Both the position numbers and the translations under genes were made by a program. The notes under the pieces are model-generated. The model was not told the origin of the DNA, ran no database searches, and saw only the letters and a list, made by a program, of their open reading frames with translations. 64,000 bases of DNA from Microbacterium abyssi (lineage in GTDB: Bacteria; Actinomycetota; Actinomycetes; Actinomycetales; Microbacteriaceae), in NCBI RefSeq assembly GCF_015277895.1, contig NZ_CP063815.1, forward strand, positions 186,001 through 250,000, in the 5' to 3' direction. The stretch's first letter is position 1, and the number at the start of each line of letters is the position of its first letter. Of this stretch, positions 33,081 through 42,313 are shown piece by piece.

Positions 33081-34069
33081 GCCTTCCGAGCGCGAACCCC
33101 GCAGAACTCGACCGCCAGGATCCCGCCGCCGAGATCGCCGCGCGCGCCGAAGCGTTCCGCAACTGGGGCCGGTGGGGCGCGGACGACGTGCTCGGCACCC
33201 TCAACTTCATCGACGAGGCCAAGCGCGTCGAAGCCGCAGCGCTCGTGCGCTCCGGTCGGGTCATCTCGCTCGCCCAATCCTTCGACACGAACGGTCCGCA
33301 GAAGGGCTGGCGCCGTCGCACCAACCCGGTGCACACGATGACCGACACCGGCACCGACGCCGAGCGCGGCAACCAGGGCTTCCCGCACGGCATGGGTGGG
33401 GCGGATGACGTCATCTCGATGCCGCTGCAGTGCTCGACGCAGTGGGACGGACTGGGCCATATCTTCGACGGGGGCATGGCCTGGAACGGCCGCCGCGCCG
33501 GCGACGTCGTCACCAGCGACGGCGACCTCGTCACGGGCATCGAGCACGCGGCATCCGTCATCGTGTCCCGCGGTGTGCTGCTGGATGTCGCCCGCCATCT
33601 GCGTCCCGACACCGGCGAGCTCGACGACGGTCACGCCATCACGGTCGCCGACCTCGAGGCGACCGCCGCAGCGCAGGACGTCACGATCGGCCGGGGCGAC
33701 ATCGTCCTAGTGCGCACCGGACAGTATGCCCGCGCCCGCCGAGACGGATGGAACGACTACGCCGGCGGACCGGCTCCCGGACTCTCGCTCACGACGGCAG
33801 GCTGGCTCCACGCCACCGAGCTCGCCGCGATCGCGACGGACACGTGGGGATTCGAAGTGCGCCCGAACGAGTTCGACGTCCCGGCCTTCCAGCCGCTGCA
33901 CCAGGTCGTCATCCCCAACATGGGGCTGACGATCGGCGAGATGTGGAACCTCGACGAACTCGCCGATGCATGCGCGCAGCGCGGCATCTGGGACTTCCTG
34001 CTCTCGGCCGCACCGCTGCCGATCACCGGAGCGGTCGGCTCGCCGATCAACCCCGTCGCCATCCTCTGA
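33077..34069 (+). CDS. Cyclase-family (kynurenine formamidase-like) metal hydrolase
   Basis: A 330-residue member of the cyclase family (PF04199 type). The metal-site motif appears as CSTQWDGLGHIFDGG (about residues 124-138), a variant of HxGTHxDxPxH with Q-W-D. A further RGVLLDVARH and GDIVLVRTGQYAR are typical of the long bacterial branch. It may hydrolyse a lactone or amide intermediate of ring degradation. It starts at GTG 33077, coupled to the FAH gene. Confidence 0.85.
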   Translation: MSLPSANPAELDRQDPAAEIAARAEAFRNWGRWGADDVLGTLNFIDEAKRVEAAALVRSGRVISLAQSFDTNGPQKGWRRRTNPVHTMTDTGTDAERGNQGFPHGMGGADDVISMPLQCSTQWDGLGHIFDGGMAWNGRRAGDVVTSDGDLVTGIEHAASVIVSRGVLLDVARHLRPDTGELDDGHAITVADLEATAAAQDVTIGRGDIVLVRTGQYARARRDGWNDYAGGPAPGLSLTTAGWLHATELAAIATDTWGFEVRPNEFDVPAFQPLHQVVIPNMGLTIGEMWNLDELADACAQRGIWDFLLSAAPLPITGAVGSPINPVAIL

Positions 34070-34111
34070 CAACCGCACGAACACCACCGCACAGAACAGG
34101 GAGGTTCTGAA

Positions 34112-35248
34112 ATGACCGCAGTGCACAAGGTCGCCATCGCCGGAAGCGGCGTCGTCGGGCTCGCCGCCGCCATCCAGCTCGCGGACGCCGGCGTCGCCGT
34201 CGACGTCTTCGAGGCCAAGCCGGAGTTCAACACACAGGGCTCGGGCATCTCGCTGCAGGGCAACGCGCTGCGCGCGTTCGGCCAGCTCGGCATCTGGGAC
34301 GACATCCGCGCCGCCGGCTACCCCTTCGAGGGCCTCAAGCTGCGCGCACCCGGGCCGGACGCTCCGGTCGTCGCCGCGCTTCCGGACGTGAAGATGGGCG
34401 GTCCTGACTATCCCGCTGCGATGGGCATGCCGCGCCCCGCACTCGCGCGGATCATGTTCGACCACGCGCAGCGAGCCGGCGCGAACATCCGTTTCGGAGC
34501 GAGGGTCTCCGGCATCGACGTGCGCGAAAACGGTGACGTCGAGGTGTTCGTCAACGATGAGTCCGCCGGCGTGTACGACCTGCTGATCGGCGCTGATGGT
34601 CTCCATTCAGCAGTGCGCGACCTCATCGGCATCGAGACCAGACCCGAGGCGAACGGGATGGGCATCTGGCGCACCTTCGTGTCGCGGCCGGCAGAGGTGG
34701 AGAGCAGCGAGCTCTACTACGGCGGACCGGTGTACATCGCCGGCTACACGCCGACCGGAGACGACACCATGTACGCCTTCCTCGTGGAGAAGGCGCAGGA
34801 CCGCTTCGACGTGTCGCCGGAGGATGCAACGCGCATCATGCTCGAGGAATCACGCGCCTACGGCGGCCCCTGGAACTCGATCCGCGCCGACCTCGAACAG
34901 GGCGCCACGGCGAACTACACCTGGTTCACGAAGCACATCGTGGAGGAGCCGTGGAACCGCGGTCCGGTCGTCATCATCGGCGACGCGGCGCACTCCTGCC
35001 CTCCCACGATCGCGCAGGGGGCCGCGCAGGGTCTCGAGGATGCCGTCGTGCTGACCGAGCTGCTCCTGAACCGGGATCACATCGACCAGGGGATGTGGGA
35101 CGAGTTCCACGCCCGGCGTCTGCCGCGGGCGAAGACCGTCGTCGACGCCTCGTCGCAGCTCGCACAGTGGCAGATCGACGGCGATCGCGATGCCGACGCC
35201 GGCGGATTGATCTTCGGTGTCGCGCAGAAGATGGCGGAGCCGGCATGA
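34112..35248 (+). CDS. FAD-dependent aromatic monooxygenase
   Basis: A 378-residue class A flavin monooxygenase. The FAD motif VAIAGSGVVGLAAAIQLADAG is at residues 6-26 (quoted piecewise: GSGVVGLAAAIQLADAG). The family DG motif is in YDLLIGADGLHSAVRDLIG and the GD motif in VVIIGDAAHSCPPTIAQGA. Enzymes of this type hydroxylate phenols or benzoates with NAD(P)H and oxygen, making the catechol for the dioxygenase. GGGAGG precedes the ATG. Confidence 0.9.
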   Translation: MTAVHKVAIAGSGVVGLAAAIQLADAGVAVDVFEAKPEFNTQGSGISLQGNALRAFGQLGIWDDIRAAGYPFEGLKLRAPGPDAPVVAALPDVKMGGPDYPAAMGMPRPALARIMFDHAQRAGANIRFGARVSGIDVRENGDVEVFVNDESAGVYDLLIGADGLHSAVRDLIGIETRPEANGMGIWRTFVSRPAEVESSELYYGGPVYIAGYTPTGDDTMYAFLVEKAQDRFDVSPEDATRIMLEESRAYGGPWNSIRADLEQGATANYTWFTKHIVEEPWNRGPVVIIGDAAHSCPPTIAQGAAQGLEDAVVLTELLLNRDHIDQGMWDEFHARRLPRAKTVVDASSQLAQWQIDGDRDADAGGLIFGVAQKMAEPA

Positions 35249-36249
35249 CGATCGATGTCCACGCACACGTGCTGCTGCCCTCGCTCCAGGCAGGCGTCGA
35301 GGCGCGCGCTCCAGAGCTCGTGCAGGAGGCCGCCGCGCTCGAGCTCAGACGCAACGGTGCCGAGAGCCTCGCGGTGTCGGGGCCGATGGTGGGCTCGCGC
35401 ATCCCCAGGCTCACGCAGGTGACGGAGCGGATCGCCGCGATGGACGCGCAGGGCGTCGACGTGCAGTGGGTCAGCGCATCGCCCAACCACTTCTATCCCT
35501 GGGCGCCGGAGGGCCTCGCGGTCTGGGCCGCGAACGAGGCCAACCGGCTCGTGGCAGAGCACGTCGCGCAGGTCCCGGACCGGCTCGTCGGTCTCGGTCT
35601 CGTTCCGCTGCAGCATCCCGAGCGCATCGTCGAATGCCTCGATGACGCGGTCCTCGGGCGGGGACTCGCCGGCGTCGAGATCTCGTCGTTCGCGGGGGAC
35701 GTCGAGCTGTCGGACGAGCGGCTCGAGCCGTTCTGGGCGCGCGCCGCCGAACTCGGCTGCGTCGTCTTCCTGCACCCGTTCGGCTGCAGCCTCGACGAGC
35801 GGCTCGACCGCTTCTACCTCTCGAACACCGTCGGTCAGCCGACAGAGAATGCCGTGGCGCTGTCGCACCTCATCTTCGCGGGAGTGCTGGACCGGCATCC
35901 GAGTCTCAAGCTGGTCGTGGCGCACGGCGGCGGATACCTGCCGTTCGCGATCGGGCGCTCCGACCGCGCGTGGCAGGTGCGCCCGGAGGCACGGCGCTGC
36001 GCGCACGCGCCGTCGTCGTACCTGTCGAAGATCTGGTTCGACACCGTCGTGCACGATCCGTCTGCGCTGCAGCATCTGATCGCCGCCGCCGGTGCCTCGC
36101 AGGTCGTGCTCGGCAGCGATTACCCCTTCGACATGGGACTCGATGAACCGGTCGATTTCGTCCGCGGCGCCGGCCTCTCCGCGGACATCACCGACGGCAT
36201 CCTCGCCGGCAACGCCGCGGCGCTGCTCGCGACGAAGGTGCCGGCGTGA
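35245..36249 (+). CDS. Amidohydrolase-family (ACMSD-like) decarboxylase/hydrolase
   Basis: A 334-residue TIM-barrel amidohydrolase of the ACMSD/gamma-resorcylate decarboxylase group. It opens with IDVHAHVLLP (HxH metal pair). It has VVFLHPFGCS (metal histidine), LVVAHGGGYLPFAIGR and VLGSDYPFDMGLDEP (catalytic-metal Asp). These enzymes remove a carboxyl group without oxidation or hydrolyse a ring product. Here it may decarboxylate an aromatic acid or a meta-cleavage product. ATG 35245 overlaps the monooxygenase stop by 4 bp; longer in-frame extensions lie inside that gene. Confidence 0.88.
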   Translation: MTIDVHAHVLLPSLQAGVEARAPELVQEAAALELRRNGAESLAVSGPMVGSRIPRLTQVTERIAAMDAQGVDVQWVSASPNHFYPWAPEGLAVWAANEANRLVAEHVAQVPDRLVGLGLVPLQHPERIVECLDDAVLGRGLAGVEISSFAGDVELSDERLEPFWARAAELGCVVFLHPFGCSLDERLDRFYLSNTVGQPTENAVALSHLIFAGVLDRHPSLKLVVAHGGGYLPFAIGRSDRAWQVRPEARRCAHAPSSYLSKIWFDTVVHDPSALQHLIAAAGASQVVLGSDYPFDMGLDEPVDFVRGAGLSADITDGILAGNAAALLATKVPA

Positions 36250-37211
36250 GGATCGCGCGCTGGCTCACCGACGCAGGTCACGCGGAAGGTTTCGTCGACG
36301 GCGACGTCGTCATCCCCTTCCCCGATGCGCTGCGCGTCGCCGACGTGCTCGAGCAGGGGCTGGATGCCGCGCACGCGCTGTTCGTCCGACGTGATCAGGC
36401 GGCTGCCCAGCCGTTGGCCGGCGTGACGCTTCTCGCGCCGCTCGTTCCGGCCGCGATCCGCGATTTCGTCGCCTTCGAGGAGCACGTCGAGGGCGTGAGC
36501 GCCTCCGTCGACGGCAAGAGCGAGGTCGTGCCGGAATGGTACGAGGCACCGACGTTCTACTTCACGAACCCGCACACCGTGCGCGGACCGGGCGAGGTCG
36601 TTCCGGTGCCCGAGACGTCTCGGCTGGACTTCGAACTCGAGATCGCCGCGGTCATCGGCGGTGCCGGCGGGGAGAACCTCGACGTGGATGCCGCGGCCTC
36701 CGCGATCTTCGGCTACACGATCATGAACGACTGGTCCGCACGCGACCTGCAGTCGCGTGAGATGAAGGTGCGCCTGGGACCGGCGAAGGGCAAGGACTTC
36801 GCCACGACGCTCGGCCCCTGGATCGTCACCGCCGACGAACTCGCGCCGTACCTCGACGCCGAGGGGTTCCTCGCCGTGCGCGCCGAAGTGCACGTCAACG
36901 GGGAGCTGATCGGCGAGGACCTCGTCTCGAACATGGGCTGGCCGTTCGCCGAACTCGTCGCATACGCCTCACGCAACTCCAGGGTCGTCCCCGGAGACGT
37001 GCTCGGCAGCGGCACGGTGGGCAACGGCGGATGCCTCGGCGAGCTGTGGGGCAGACACGGTGAGCTGAGCCCGCCGCCGCTGAAGACCGATGACGAGGTG
37101 CGCATGGTCGTCGAGGGCATCGGCGAGCTACGGGGCGTCGTGGGCGAGATCGTGGCGGCTCCCGTCGTGCCGGCGGCGCGGACGCGCAACCGGGCGCGGT
37201 ATCGCACCTGA
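36246..37211 (+). CDS. Fumarylacetoacetate hydrolase (FAH) family protein
   Basis: A 321-residue second FAH-fold enzyme, different from the first. It has the N-terminal domain typical of 2-hydroxyhepta-diene-dioate isomerase or acylpyruvase types. The catalytic block is RLDFELEIAAVIGG (E-x-E), GYTIMNDWSARDLQSRE and GKDFATTLGPWIV, ending with GTVGNGGCLGE. It starts at GTG 36246, overlapping the amidohydrolase stop by 4 bp, and closes the aromatic operon. Confidence 0.9.
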   Translation: MRIARWLTDAGHAEGFVDGDVVIPFPDALRVADVLEQGLDAAHALFVRRDQAAAQPLAGVTLLAPLVPAAIRDFVAFEEHVEGVSASVDGKSEVVPEWYEAPTFYFTNPHTVRGPGEVVPVPETSRLDFELEIAAVIGGAGGENLDVDAAASAIFGYTIMNDWSARDLQSREMKVRLGPAKGKDFATTLGPWIVTADELAPYLDAEGFLAVRAEVHVNGELIGEDLVSNMGWPFAELVAYASRNSRVVPGDVLGSGTVGNGGCLGELWGRHGELSPPPLKTDDEVRMVVEGIGELRGVVGEIVAAPVVPAARTRNRARYRT

Positions 37212-37246
37212 CTTATGTTGAAAACAAACTAAAGGTCGGGTAGGAT
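37212..37246 (+). promoter_or_regulatory. Promoter with regulon palindrome, copy 7
   Basis: CTTATGTTGAAAACAAACTAAAG (37212-37234) overlaps TTGAAA (-35, 37218-37223), which sits exactly 17 bp before TAGGAT (-10, 37241-37246). The right arm AACAAACTAA equals the half-site of the Bacillus XylR operator, XylR also being a ROK repressor. It drives the MFS and second GMC oxidase genes. Confidence 0.7.
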
Positions 37247-37346
37247 GGACGTGGCGTCGGGGTTCTGCGGAACCCGATCTCTGCGCGAAGATGCCGCAGA
37301 GGCACACAAGGTCGCGTCGACTGCCCGATCTCTCGGGCGACTCGCC

Positions 37347-38834
37347 ATGCCACTGACTCCCCTGCGGCTTCGTCTGCTGGTCGCATCCCTCCTCACCGTC
37401 TCCTTCTTGGGGGCGCTCGACCACACCGTCGTCTCGACGTCTCTCGCCACCGTTGCGGGTGAACTCGGCGCGCTCGAGCACATGAGCTGGGTCGTGGTCG
37501 GGTACACCCTGGCCAGCACCGTCCTGCTGCCCGTGCTCGGCAAGCTCGGTGACGTCGTCGGTCCCCGCAGCATCTTCCTGGTGTCGCTCGTCGCGTTCCT
37601 CGCAGCATCCCTCGCGTGCGGTTTCGCCCCGAGCATGGTCTGGTTGATCGTCGGGCGCGTGCTGCAGGGGATGAGCTCGGCAGGGCTGCAGCTGATGTCC
37701 CAGACGATCATGGCGCAGGTCACGACGCCGAGACAGCGTCCCCGGTACATGGCGATCATCGGCGCGGCATTCCCGATCGCGATCCTCATCGGTCCAGTGC
37801 TCGGCGGTCTCATCACCGACTTCTGGGGATGGCAGTGGATCTTCTGGGTGAATCTGCCCTTCGGAGTCGCGGCGCTGGTGCTGGCGGTCTTCGCCATCCC
37901 GCACATCGCCCCCGGCGCCCGCCGCTCGTTCGACGGCGCCGGGGCGGTCACCTTCACGATCGCGCTCGTCGCACTGGTGCTCGCCGTCACCTGGTTGCCG
38001 GATCCGGGGCTGCGCCTGGGCGCTCTGGTGGCGACGACGATCGCGGTCCTCGCGTTCGCCGGATTCGTGCTCGCGGAGATGCGGGCGCCAGAGCCGATCG
38101 TGCCGTTCCGGCTGCTGCGCAACAGGACCGTGGGCGCCTCGATCGCGCTCTCGGCGATCATCGGCGTCGGGATCTTCTCGATCACGGCCTACCTGCCGAC
38201 CTACTTCCAGATGGCCTATCGCACCAGCGCGACCGTCTCGGGGCTCGTGCCGATCGCGACCGTCTTCGGCATGCTGGTCAGCAACCTGACCACCGGGCAT
38301 CTCGCCAGCCGGACGGGTCGCTATCGGGCCTTCCCGATCCTGGGAACGGCGCTGGGCGCCATGGGGCTCGTGGTGATGGCCGCCCTGCCTGTCGGCCTGC
38401 CGCTGTGGGTGCCCATGCTCGTGATGTTCGTGGTCGGGGTGGGCACTGGCGCGTTCATGAGCCTGATCATCACCGTCGTCCAGAGTGCTGTCCCCAGCAG
38501 CGAGACGGGCGCGATCACCGCGACGACCAACCTCGTCCGCCAGATCGGCGCGACCGTGACCACGGCGATCATCGGCGGCGTCGTCGGCTTCGGAGTCGGA
38601 GCGCTCCTGCCCGGCGGTCTGGATGCCGCATCGCTCACACCGCAGCAGGTGCACGGCATGGATGCTGCGACGCAGCTCCTCGTGGCCGGCATCTACCGCG
38701 ACGTGTTCGCGCCGATCTTCCTGGCGCTCTCCGCCGTCTACCTCGTGGGGTTCATCGCCGCGCTGATGATGCCGCAAGGCCGCCTGTCCGACGAGCATGT
38801 GTCCGCCGCCGCCACCGAGCCCCTTCCCGCCTGA
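37347..38834 (+). CDS. MFS transporter, DHA2 (EmrB/QacA-like) family
   Basis: A 495-residue protein with about 14 hydrophobic helices. It has FLGALDHTVVSTSLATVAGE at helix 1 (motif D1 type) and LPVLGKLGDVVGPRSIFLVS (motif A). An in-frame ATG at 37245 would add 34 residues, but it overlaps the -10 TAGGAT of the predicted promoter, so ATG 37347 is preferred. It may export or import the phenolic aglycone or a glycoside. It is co-directional with the GMC oxidase 17 bp downstream. Confidence 0.85.
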   Translation: MPLTPLRLRLLVASLLTVSFLGALDHTVVSTSLATVAGELGALEHMSWVVVGYTLASTVLLPVLGKLGDVVGPRSIFLVSLVAFLAASLACGFAPSMVWLIVGRVLQGMSSAGLQLMSQTIMAQVTTPRQRPRYMAIIGAAFPIAILIGPVLGGLITDFWGWQWIFWVNLPFGVAALVLAVFAIPHIAPGARRSFDGAGAVTFTIALVALVLAVTWLPDPGLRLGALVATTIAVLAFAGFVLAEMRAPEPIVPFRLLRNRTVGASIALSAIIGVGIFSITAYLPTYFQMAYRTSATVSGLVPIATVFGMLVSNLTTGHLASRTGRYRAFPILGTALGAMGLVVMAALPVGLPLWVPMLVMFVVGVGTGAFMSLIITVVQSAVPSSETGAITATTNLVRQIGATVTTAIIGGVVGFGVGALLPGGLDAASLTPQQVHGMDAATQLLVAGIYRDVFAPIFLALSAVYLVGFIAALMMPQGRLSDEHVSAAATEPLPA

Positions 38835-38851
38835 CCCCTTGAGGAGACAGC

Positions 38852-40429
38852 ATGACCGAACAGCCCACCGTCGCCATCGTCGGCAGCGGACCGATCGGCT
38901 CCGCCTACGCGCGCACGATCCTCGAACAGCTCCCGACCGCGCGCGTGGTGCTGTTCGAGGCCGGTCCGCAGCTCACCGAACGGCCCGGCGCGAGCGTGCG
39001 GAACATCGCCGATCCCGATGAGAAGTCGCGCGCGCGGGAGATGTCACAGGGCCCGCAGGCCGGGGCCTTCCGGGAATCACTCGGCATCCCGGAGAGCGTC
39101 GTCGTCGAGGGCATGTTCACGGCGAGGCAGGGAACGCACCTATTGGACTTCGGCGGAGAAGGATCCGCTCATGCGCCGACGTTCCCGGCCGTGGCGGCGG
39201 CAACCAACGTCGGAGGGCAGGGCGCGCACTGGACCTGCGCCATTCCGCGGCCGGCGTTCAGCGAGAAGATCTCGTTCATCGACGACGACGAGTGGGAGGA
39301 CCTCGTCTCCACGGCCGAGCGACTGCTACACCATCAGGCCGCGGCTTTCGCCGATTCGCCGATCGGCGGTGCGATCCGGTCGCTGCTCAGCGACGAGTTC
39401 GGAGCAGGGCTGCCCGACGGCTACGGCGTCGGCACGCTGCCCGTCGCCGGCGACCCGCAGCCGGACGGATCGATGGTGTGGGCCGGGGCCGACATGATCC
39501 TCGGGCCGCTCATCGAGGAGGGCACGGAGGAGAGTGCACGGTTCGAGCTGCGCGACCTCACTCTGGTGCGCCGTGTCGAGCACGAGGACGGACGGGTGCG
39601 CGGGGTGACGGTCGAAGACCTCCGCACGAAGGAGAGCTCCTTCGTCGCGGCTGATCTCGTCGTCGTCGCGGCAGACGCGTTCCGGTCTCCGCAACTGCTG
39701 TGGGCGTCCGGTATCCGTCCCGCTGCGCTCGGGCGCTACCTGACCGAACATCACGTCGTCATCAGCACGGTCTCGCTGGACGGCGACCGCATGAGCGCGC
39801 TCGTCACGGAAGAGCAGCTGTCCGCAGAGCTCGAGCACCGCGCCGTGCACGCGGCGGATCCAGTCGCGGCGGTCAACCGCATCCCGTTCTCTGAACCCGA
39901 TCATCCGTTCTCGCTGCAGGTCATGTACGCGGAGAACCCGCCGTTCCCGCTCGACCCCGCGAGCCCCGAGGCCGGCAATCGCTGGGGATACGTGAACATG
40001 GGGTACGGCGTGCGCAAGCACCCGCGAGTCGAGGACGGCGTGCGGTTCTCAGATGAGGAACTCGACTACCGCGGGTTCCCGAACATGACGATCGAGTACG
40101 CCCTCACCGAGCGCGAGGAGGCGGAGATCGCCCAGGTGACCGAGCGGCTCGAGCGCGCCGGAGCGGCGCTCGGCACGTTCGTCGCGCCGCCGCGGCTGCT
40201 GCCGAACGGCTCGAGCCTGCACTACATGGGCACGATGCGCATGGGTGAGAGCGACGACGGCACGTCCGTCGCCGACCCGTACTCGCGGGTGTGGGGCGTT
40301 TCGAACCTGCTGGTCGGCGGCAACGCGCTGATCCCCACGGCGAACACCATGAACCCGACGCTCACCAGCGTCGCGATCGCGGTGCGCGGGGCACGCAAGG
40401 CGGCGGAGGAGCTGCAGAAGCGAGGCTGA
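38852..40429 (+). CDS. FAD-dependent GMC oxidoreductase, second CarA-like C-glycoside 3-oxidase
   Basis: A 525-residue homologue of the protein at 19527. The FAD motif is VAIVGSGPIGSAYARTI, with AATNVGGQGAHW, ASGIRPAALGRYL (shared by both), and the catalytic pair H457 (GSSLHYMGTMRMG) and N501 (TMNPTLTSVAIA). Having two paralogues, each next to a transporter, suggests different glycoside ranges. GAGGAG precedes the ATG. Its end is 3 bp from the stop of the convergent dehydroshikimate dehydratase gene. Confidence 0.85.
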   Translation: MTEQPTVAIVGSGPIGSAYARTILEQLPTARVVLFEAGPQLTERPGASVRNIADPDEKSRAREMSQGPQAGAFRESLGIPESVVVEGMFTARQGTHLLDFGGEGSAHAPTFPAVAAATNVGGQGAHWTCAIPRPAFSEKISFIDDDEWEDLVSTAERLLHHQAAAFADSPIGGAIRSLLSDEFGAGLPDGYGVGTLPVAGDPQPDGSMVWAGADMILGPLIEEGTEESARFELRDLTLVRRVEHEDGRVRGVTVEDLRTKESSFVAADLVVVAADAFRSPQLLWASGIRPAALGRYLTEHHVVISTVSLDGDRMSALVTEEQLSAELEHRAVHAADPVAAVNRIPFSEPDHPFSLQVMYAENPPFPLDPASPEAGNRWGYVNMGYGVRKHPRVEDGVRFSDEELDYRGFPNMTIEYALTEREEAEIAQVTERLERAGAALGTFVAPPRLLPNGSSLHYMGTMRMGESDDGTSVADPYSRVWGVSNLLVGGNALIPTANTMNPTLTSVAIAVRGARKAAEELQKRG

Positions 40430-40432
40430 CGG

Positions 40433-42202
40433 CTACCGCTGGGCGGCGAGCCGGATCGGCGCGTTCGCGCCGCCATACCCGTCGTAGCCGCCGCGACGCT
40501 CGACCACCTCGAAGAACACGTCGCCGATCGTGCGCGTGTAGAAGTGGATGAACTCGCCGTCGGCATCCCGGTCGTACAGCAGGTCGAGTTCCCGCAGCGA
40601 CGTCAGCATCCCGTCCGGCAGGTCGAACCGGGCCGCGAGGTCGTCGTAGTAGTTCGCCGGGATCCGCAGGTGGTCGATGCCGCGCTCGCGCGCTCGCCGC
40701 GCCACCTCGAACACGTCGGCGCAGCGCACCGCGATGTGCCGCGCCGGCGGCTTCGCCGTCGGGGGAGCGAGGTTGATCGGTACCCGGATGATGCCGTCCG
40801 GCGTGCGCATCACCTGGCTGCGGATGAGCCCGAGAGGCCCGGGCACGTCCGCCGGCGCATCCGCCTGCAGCGACAGCGCGCTCGACATGAACAGCACGGC
40901 TTCGTCGAAGTCCTGCCAGGCGTAGGCGAGGTTGATGTGGTCGACCTCGCCCACCAGGCCGCCCGTGCCCGCCGTCCCTCCCTCGAACTCCTGCAGCCAC
41001 GACCGCTCTGCCGGCAGCGAGCTCCAGAACACCTGCGTGCCGTCCGGGGCTGCGACGCCCTGGAGGTCCTGCTCGCCCTCATAGGTCCGCCGGAACACCG
41101 ACGGCGACCCGAGAGCCAGCGCGCGAGAGACCGCGGCCCCGGCATCCGCCGTCTGCAGACCGATCCCGGCGAGCACCGGCTCGCCGTGCCGCACCTGCTC
41201 GTTCAGGATGATCCGCGCCGACCCCGCGCTCCACAGCCGCACCGGCTTCGACCGATGCTGCCCCTCGAACGCGAATCCGAGCTGGGCGAGCAGCTCGTCG
41301 ACCTCGGCGAGATCCGCCCCGGCCACCTCGACGAAGTCCAGCCCCGTCGTTGCCGGTGCCTCGCCCAGCCGTCCGTCCTCCCAGTCATTCGCCGCCGCCG
41401 TGCGATCGGCGAGCCAGACCAGCGAACGGTGCGCGTGCGCGGCCGTGCGCACGGTGTCGGTCTGCCGGAACGTGTCGTTGAACACCTCCAGCGACCATGG
41501 CCCCGCGTACCCGGCCCGCATCACATGCGTCATGAAGCCCACCAGATCGAAATCGCCCTCACCGGGGAACAGTCGATGGTGACGGCTCCACGACAGCACG
41601 TCCATGTCGAGCGCCGGCGCATCCGCCAGCTGCAGGAAGAAGATCTTCTCGGCATCGATCTGCTCGATGCCCGCCGGGTCATGTGCGAGCGAGAGGATGT
41701 GGAAGCTGTCCAGGCAGACGCCGAGATTGGCCCGGTCCGCGCGCTTCACGATCTCCCAGGTGCGGCGGTAGTCGTCGACGTACCGGCCCCAGGCGAGCGC
41801 CTCATACGCGAGACGGATGCCGTGCACCGCCGCCCTGTCGGCCAGCTCGCCGAGCTGCCTGGCCACGACCTCGTCGTCATCGACGGTCGCTGTGGCGACG
41901 TTGCTGCACACGAGCATCAGATCGGTGCCCAGCCGCTTCATGATCTGGAACTTCGCCTCCGCGCGCCGCAGCGTGTCGGCGAACAGGTCGTCCGAGACCC
42001 CCTCTGCATCGCGGAACGGCTGGAACATCTCGATCCTCAGCCCGAGGCGATCGCACAGGGCGCGGATCTCCTCGGGCGACTCGGGTGCGGCGATGAGGTC
42101 GGCATCCATGATCTCGATGCCGTCGAAGCCTGCTTCCGCGCAGGCATGGAGCTTTTCGACGAGTCCGCCCGAGATGCAGACGGAGGCGATTGAGGTGCGC
42201 AT
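40433..42202 (-). CDS. quiC: 3-dehydroshikimate dehydratase, TIM barrel fused to HPPD-like VOC domain
   Basis: A 589-residue bifunctional-looking protein of the QuiC1/AsbF-HPPD fusion type. The N-terminal TIM barrel (about 1-275) carries IRLAYEALAWGRYVDDY, LGVCLDSFHILSL, FLQLADAP and GPWSLEVFND, the metal ligands of dehydroshikimate dehydratase. The C-terminal part (about 300-589) is a 4-hydroxyphenylpyruvate-dioxygenase-like VOC pair with VDHINLAYA and DVFFEVVERRGGYDGYG. The product is protocatechuate. The ATG at 42202 lies just after a predicted TetR operator. It is divergent from the TRAP transporter. Confidence 0.9.
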   Translation of the reverse strand: MRTSIASVCISGGLVEKLHACAEAGFDGIEIMDADLIAAPESPEEIRALCDRLGLRIEMFQPFRDAEGVSDDLFADTLRRAEAKFQIMKRLGTDLMLVCSNVATATVDDDEVVARQLGELADRAAVHGIRLAYEALAWGRYVDDYRRTWEIVKRADRANLGVCLDSFHILSLAHDPAGIEQIDAEKIFFLQLADAPALDMDVLSWSRHHRLFPGEGDFDLVGFMTHVMRAGYAGPWSLEVFNDTFRQTDTVRTAAHAHRSLVWLADRTAAANDWEDGRLGEAPATTGLDFVEVAGADLAEVDELLAQLGFAFEGQHRSKPVRLWSAGSARIILNEQVRHGEPVLAGIGLQTADAGAAVSRALALGSPSVFRRTYEGEQDLQGVAAPDGTQVFWSSLPAERSWLQEFEGGTAGTGGLVGEVDHINLAYAWQDFDEAVLFMSSALSLQADAPADVPGPLGLIRSQVMRTPDGIIRVPINLAPPTAKPPARHIAVRCADVFEVARRARERGIDHLRIPANYYDDLAARFDLPDGMLTSLRELDLLYDRDADGEFIHFYTRTIGDVFFEVVERRGGYDGYGGANAPIRLAAQR

Positions 42203-42209
42203 GGCAGTG

Positions 42210-42229
42210 AACGTACCAGTTTGTACATT
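42210..42229 (-). promoter_or_regulatory. TetR-type operator over the quiC -10 region
   Basis: AACGTACC-AGTT-TGTACATT is an imperfect 20-bp palindrome with the same geometry as the perfect copy at 42255-42274. On the minus strand TTGGGC (42247-42252) and TAATGT (42225-42230), spaced 16 bp, form the quiC promoter, so the operator covers its -10. Confidence 0.65.
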
Positions 42230-42254
42230 AATTTCCCAGAGATCTTGCCCAAAC

Positions 42255-42274
42255 AATGTACTAACCAGTACATT
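42255..42274 (+). promoter_or_regulatory. TetR-type operator over the TRAP promoter
   Basis: AATGTACT-AACC-AGTACATT is a perfect palindrome with eight-base arms. On the plus strand TTGCCC (42245-42250) and TACATT (42269-42274) are candidate -35 and -10 at 18-bp spacing. The TetR protein at 47122, last gene of the cluster, is the likely ligand-sensing binder. Confidence 0.7.
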
Positions 42275-42313
42275 CAGTTCCAGCACCCGATCCACCTATG
42301 ACGAAGGCGTCTT

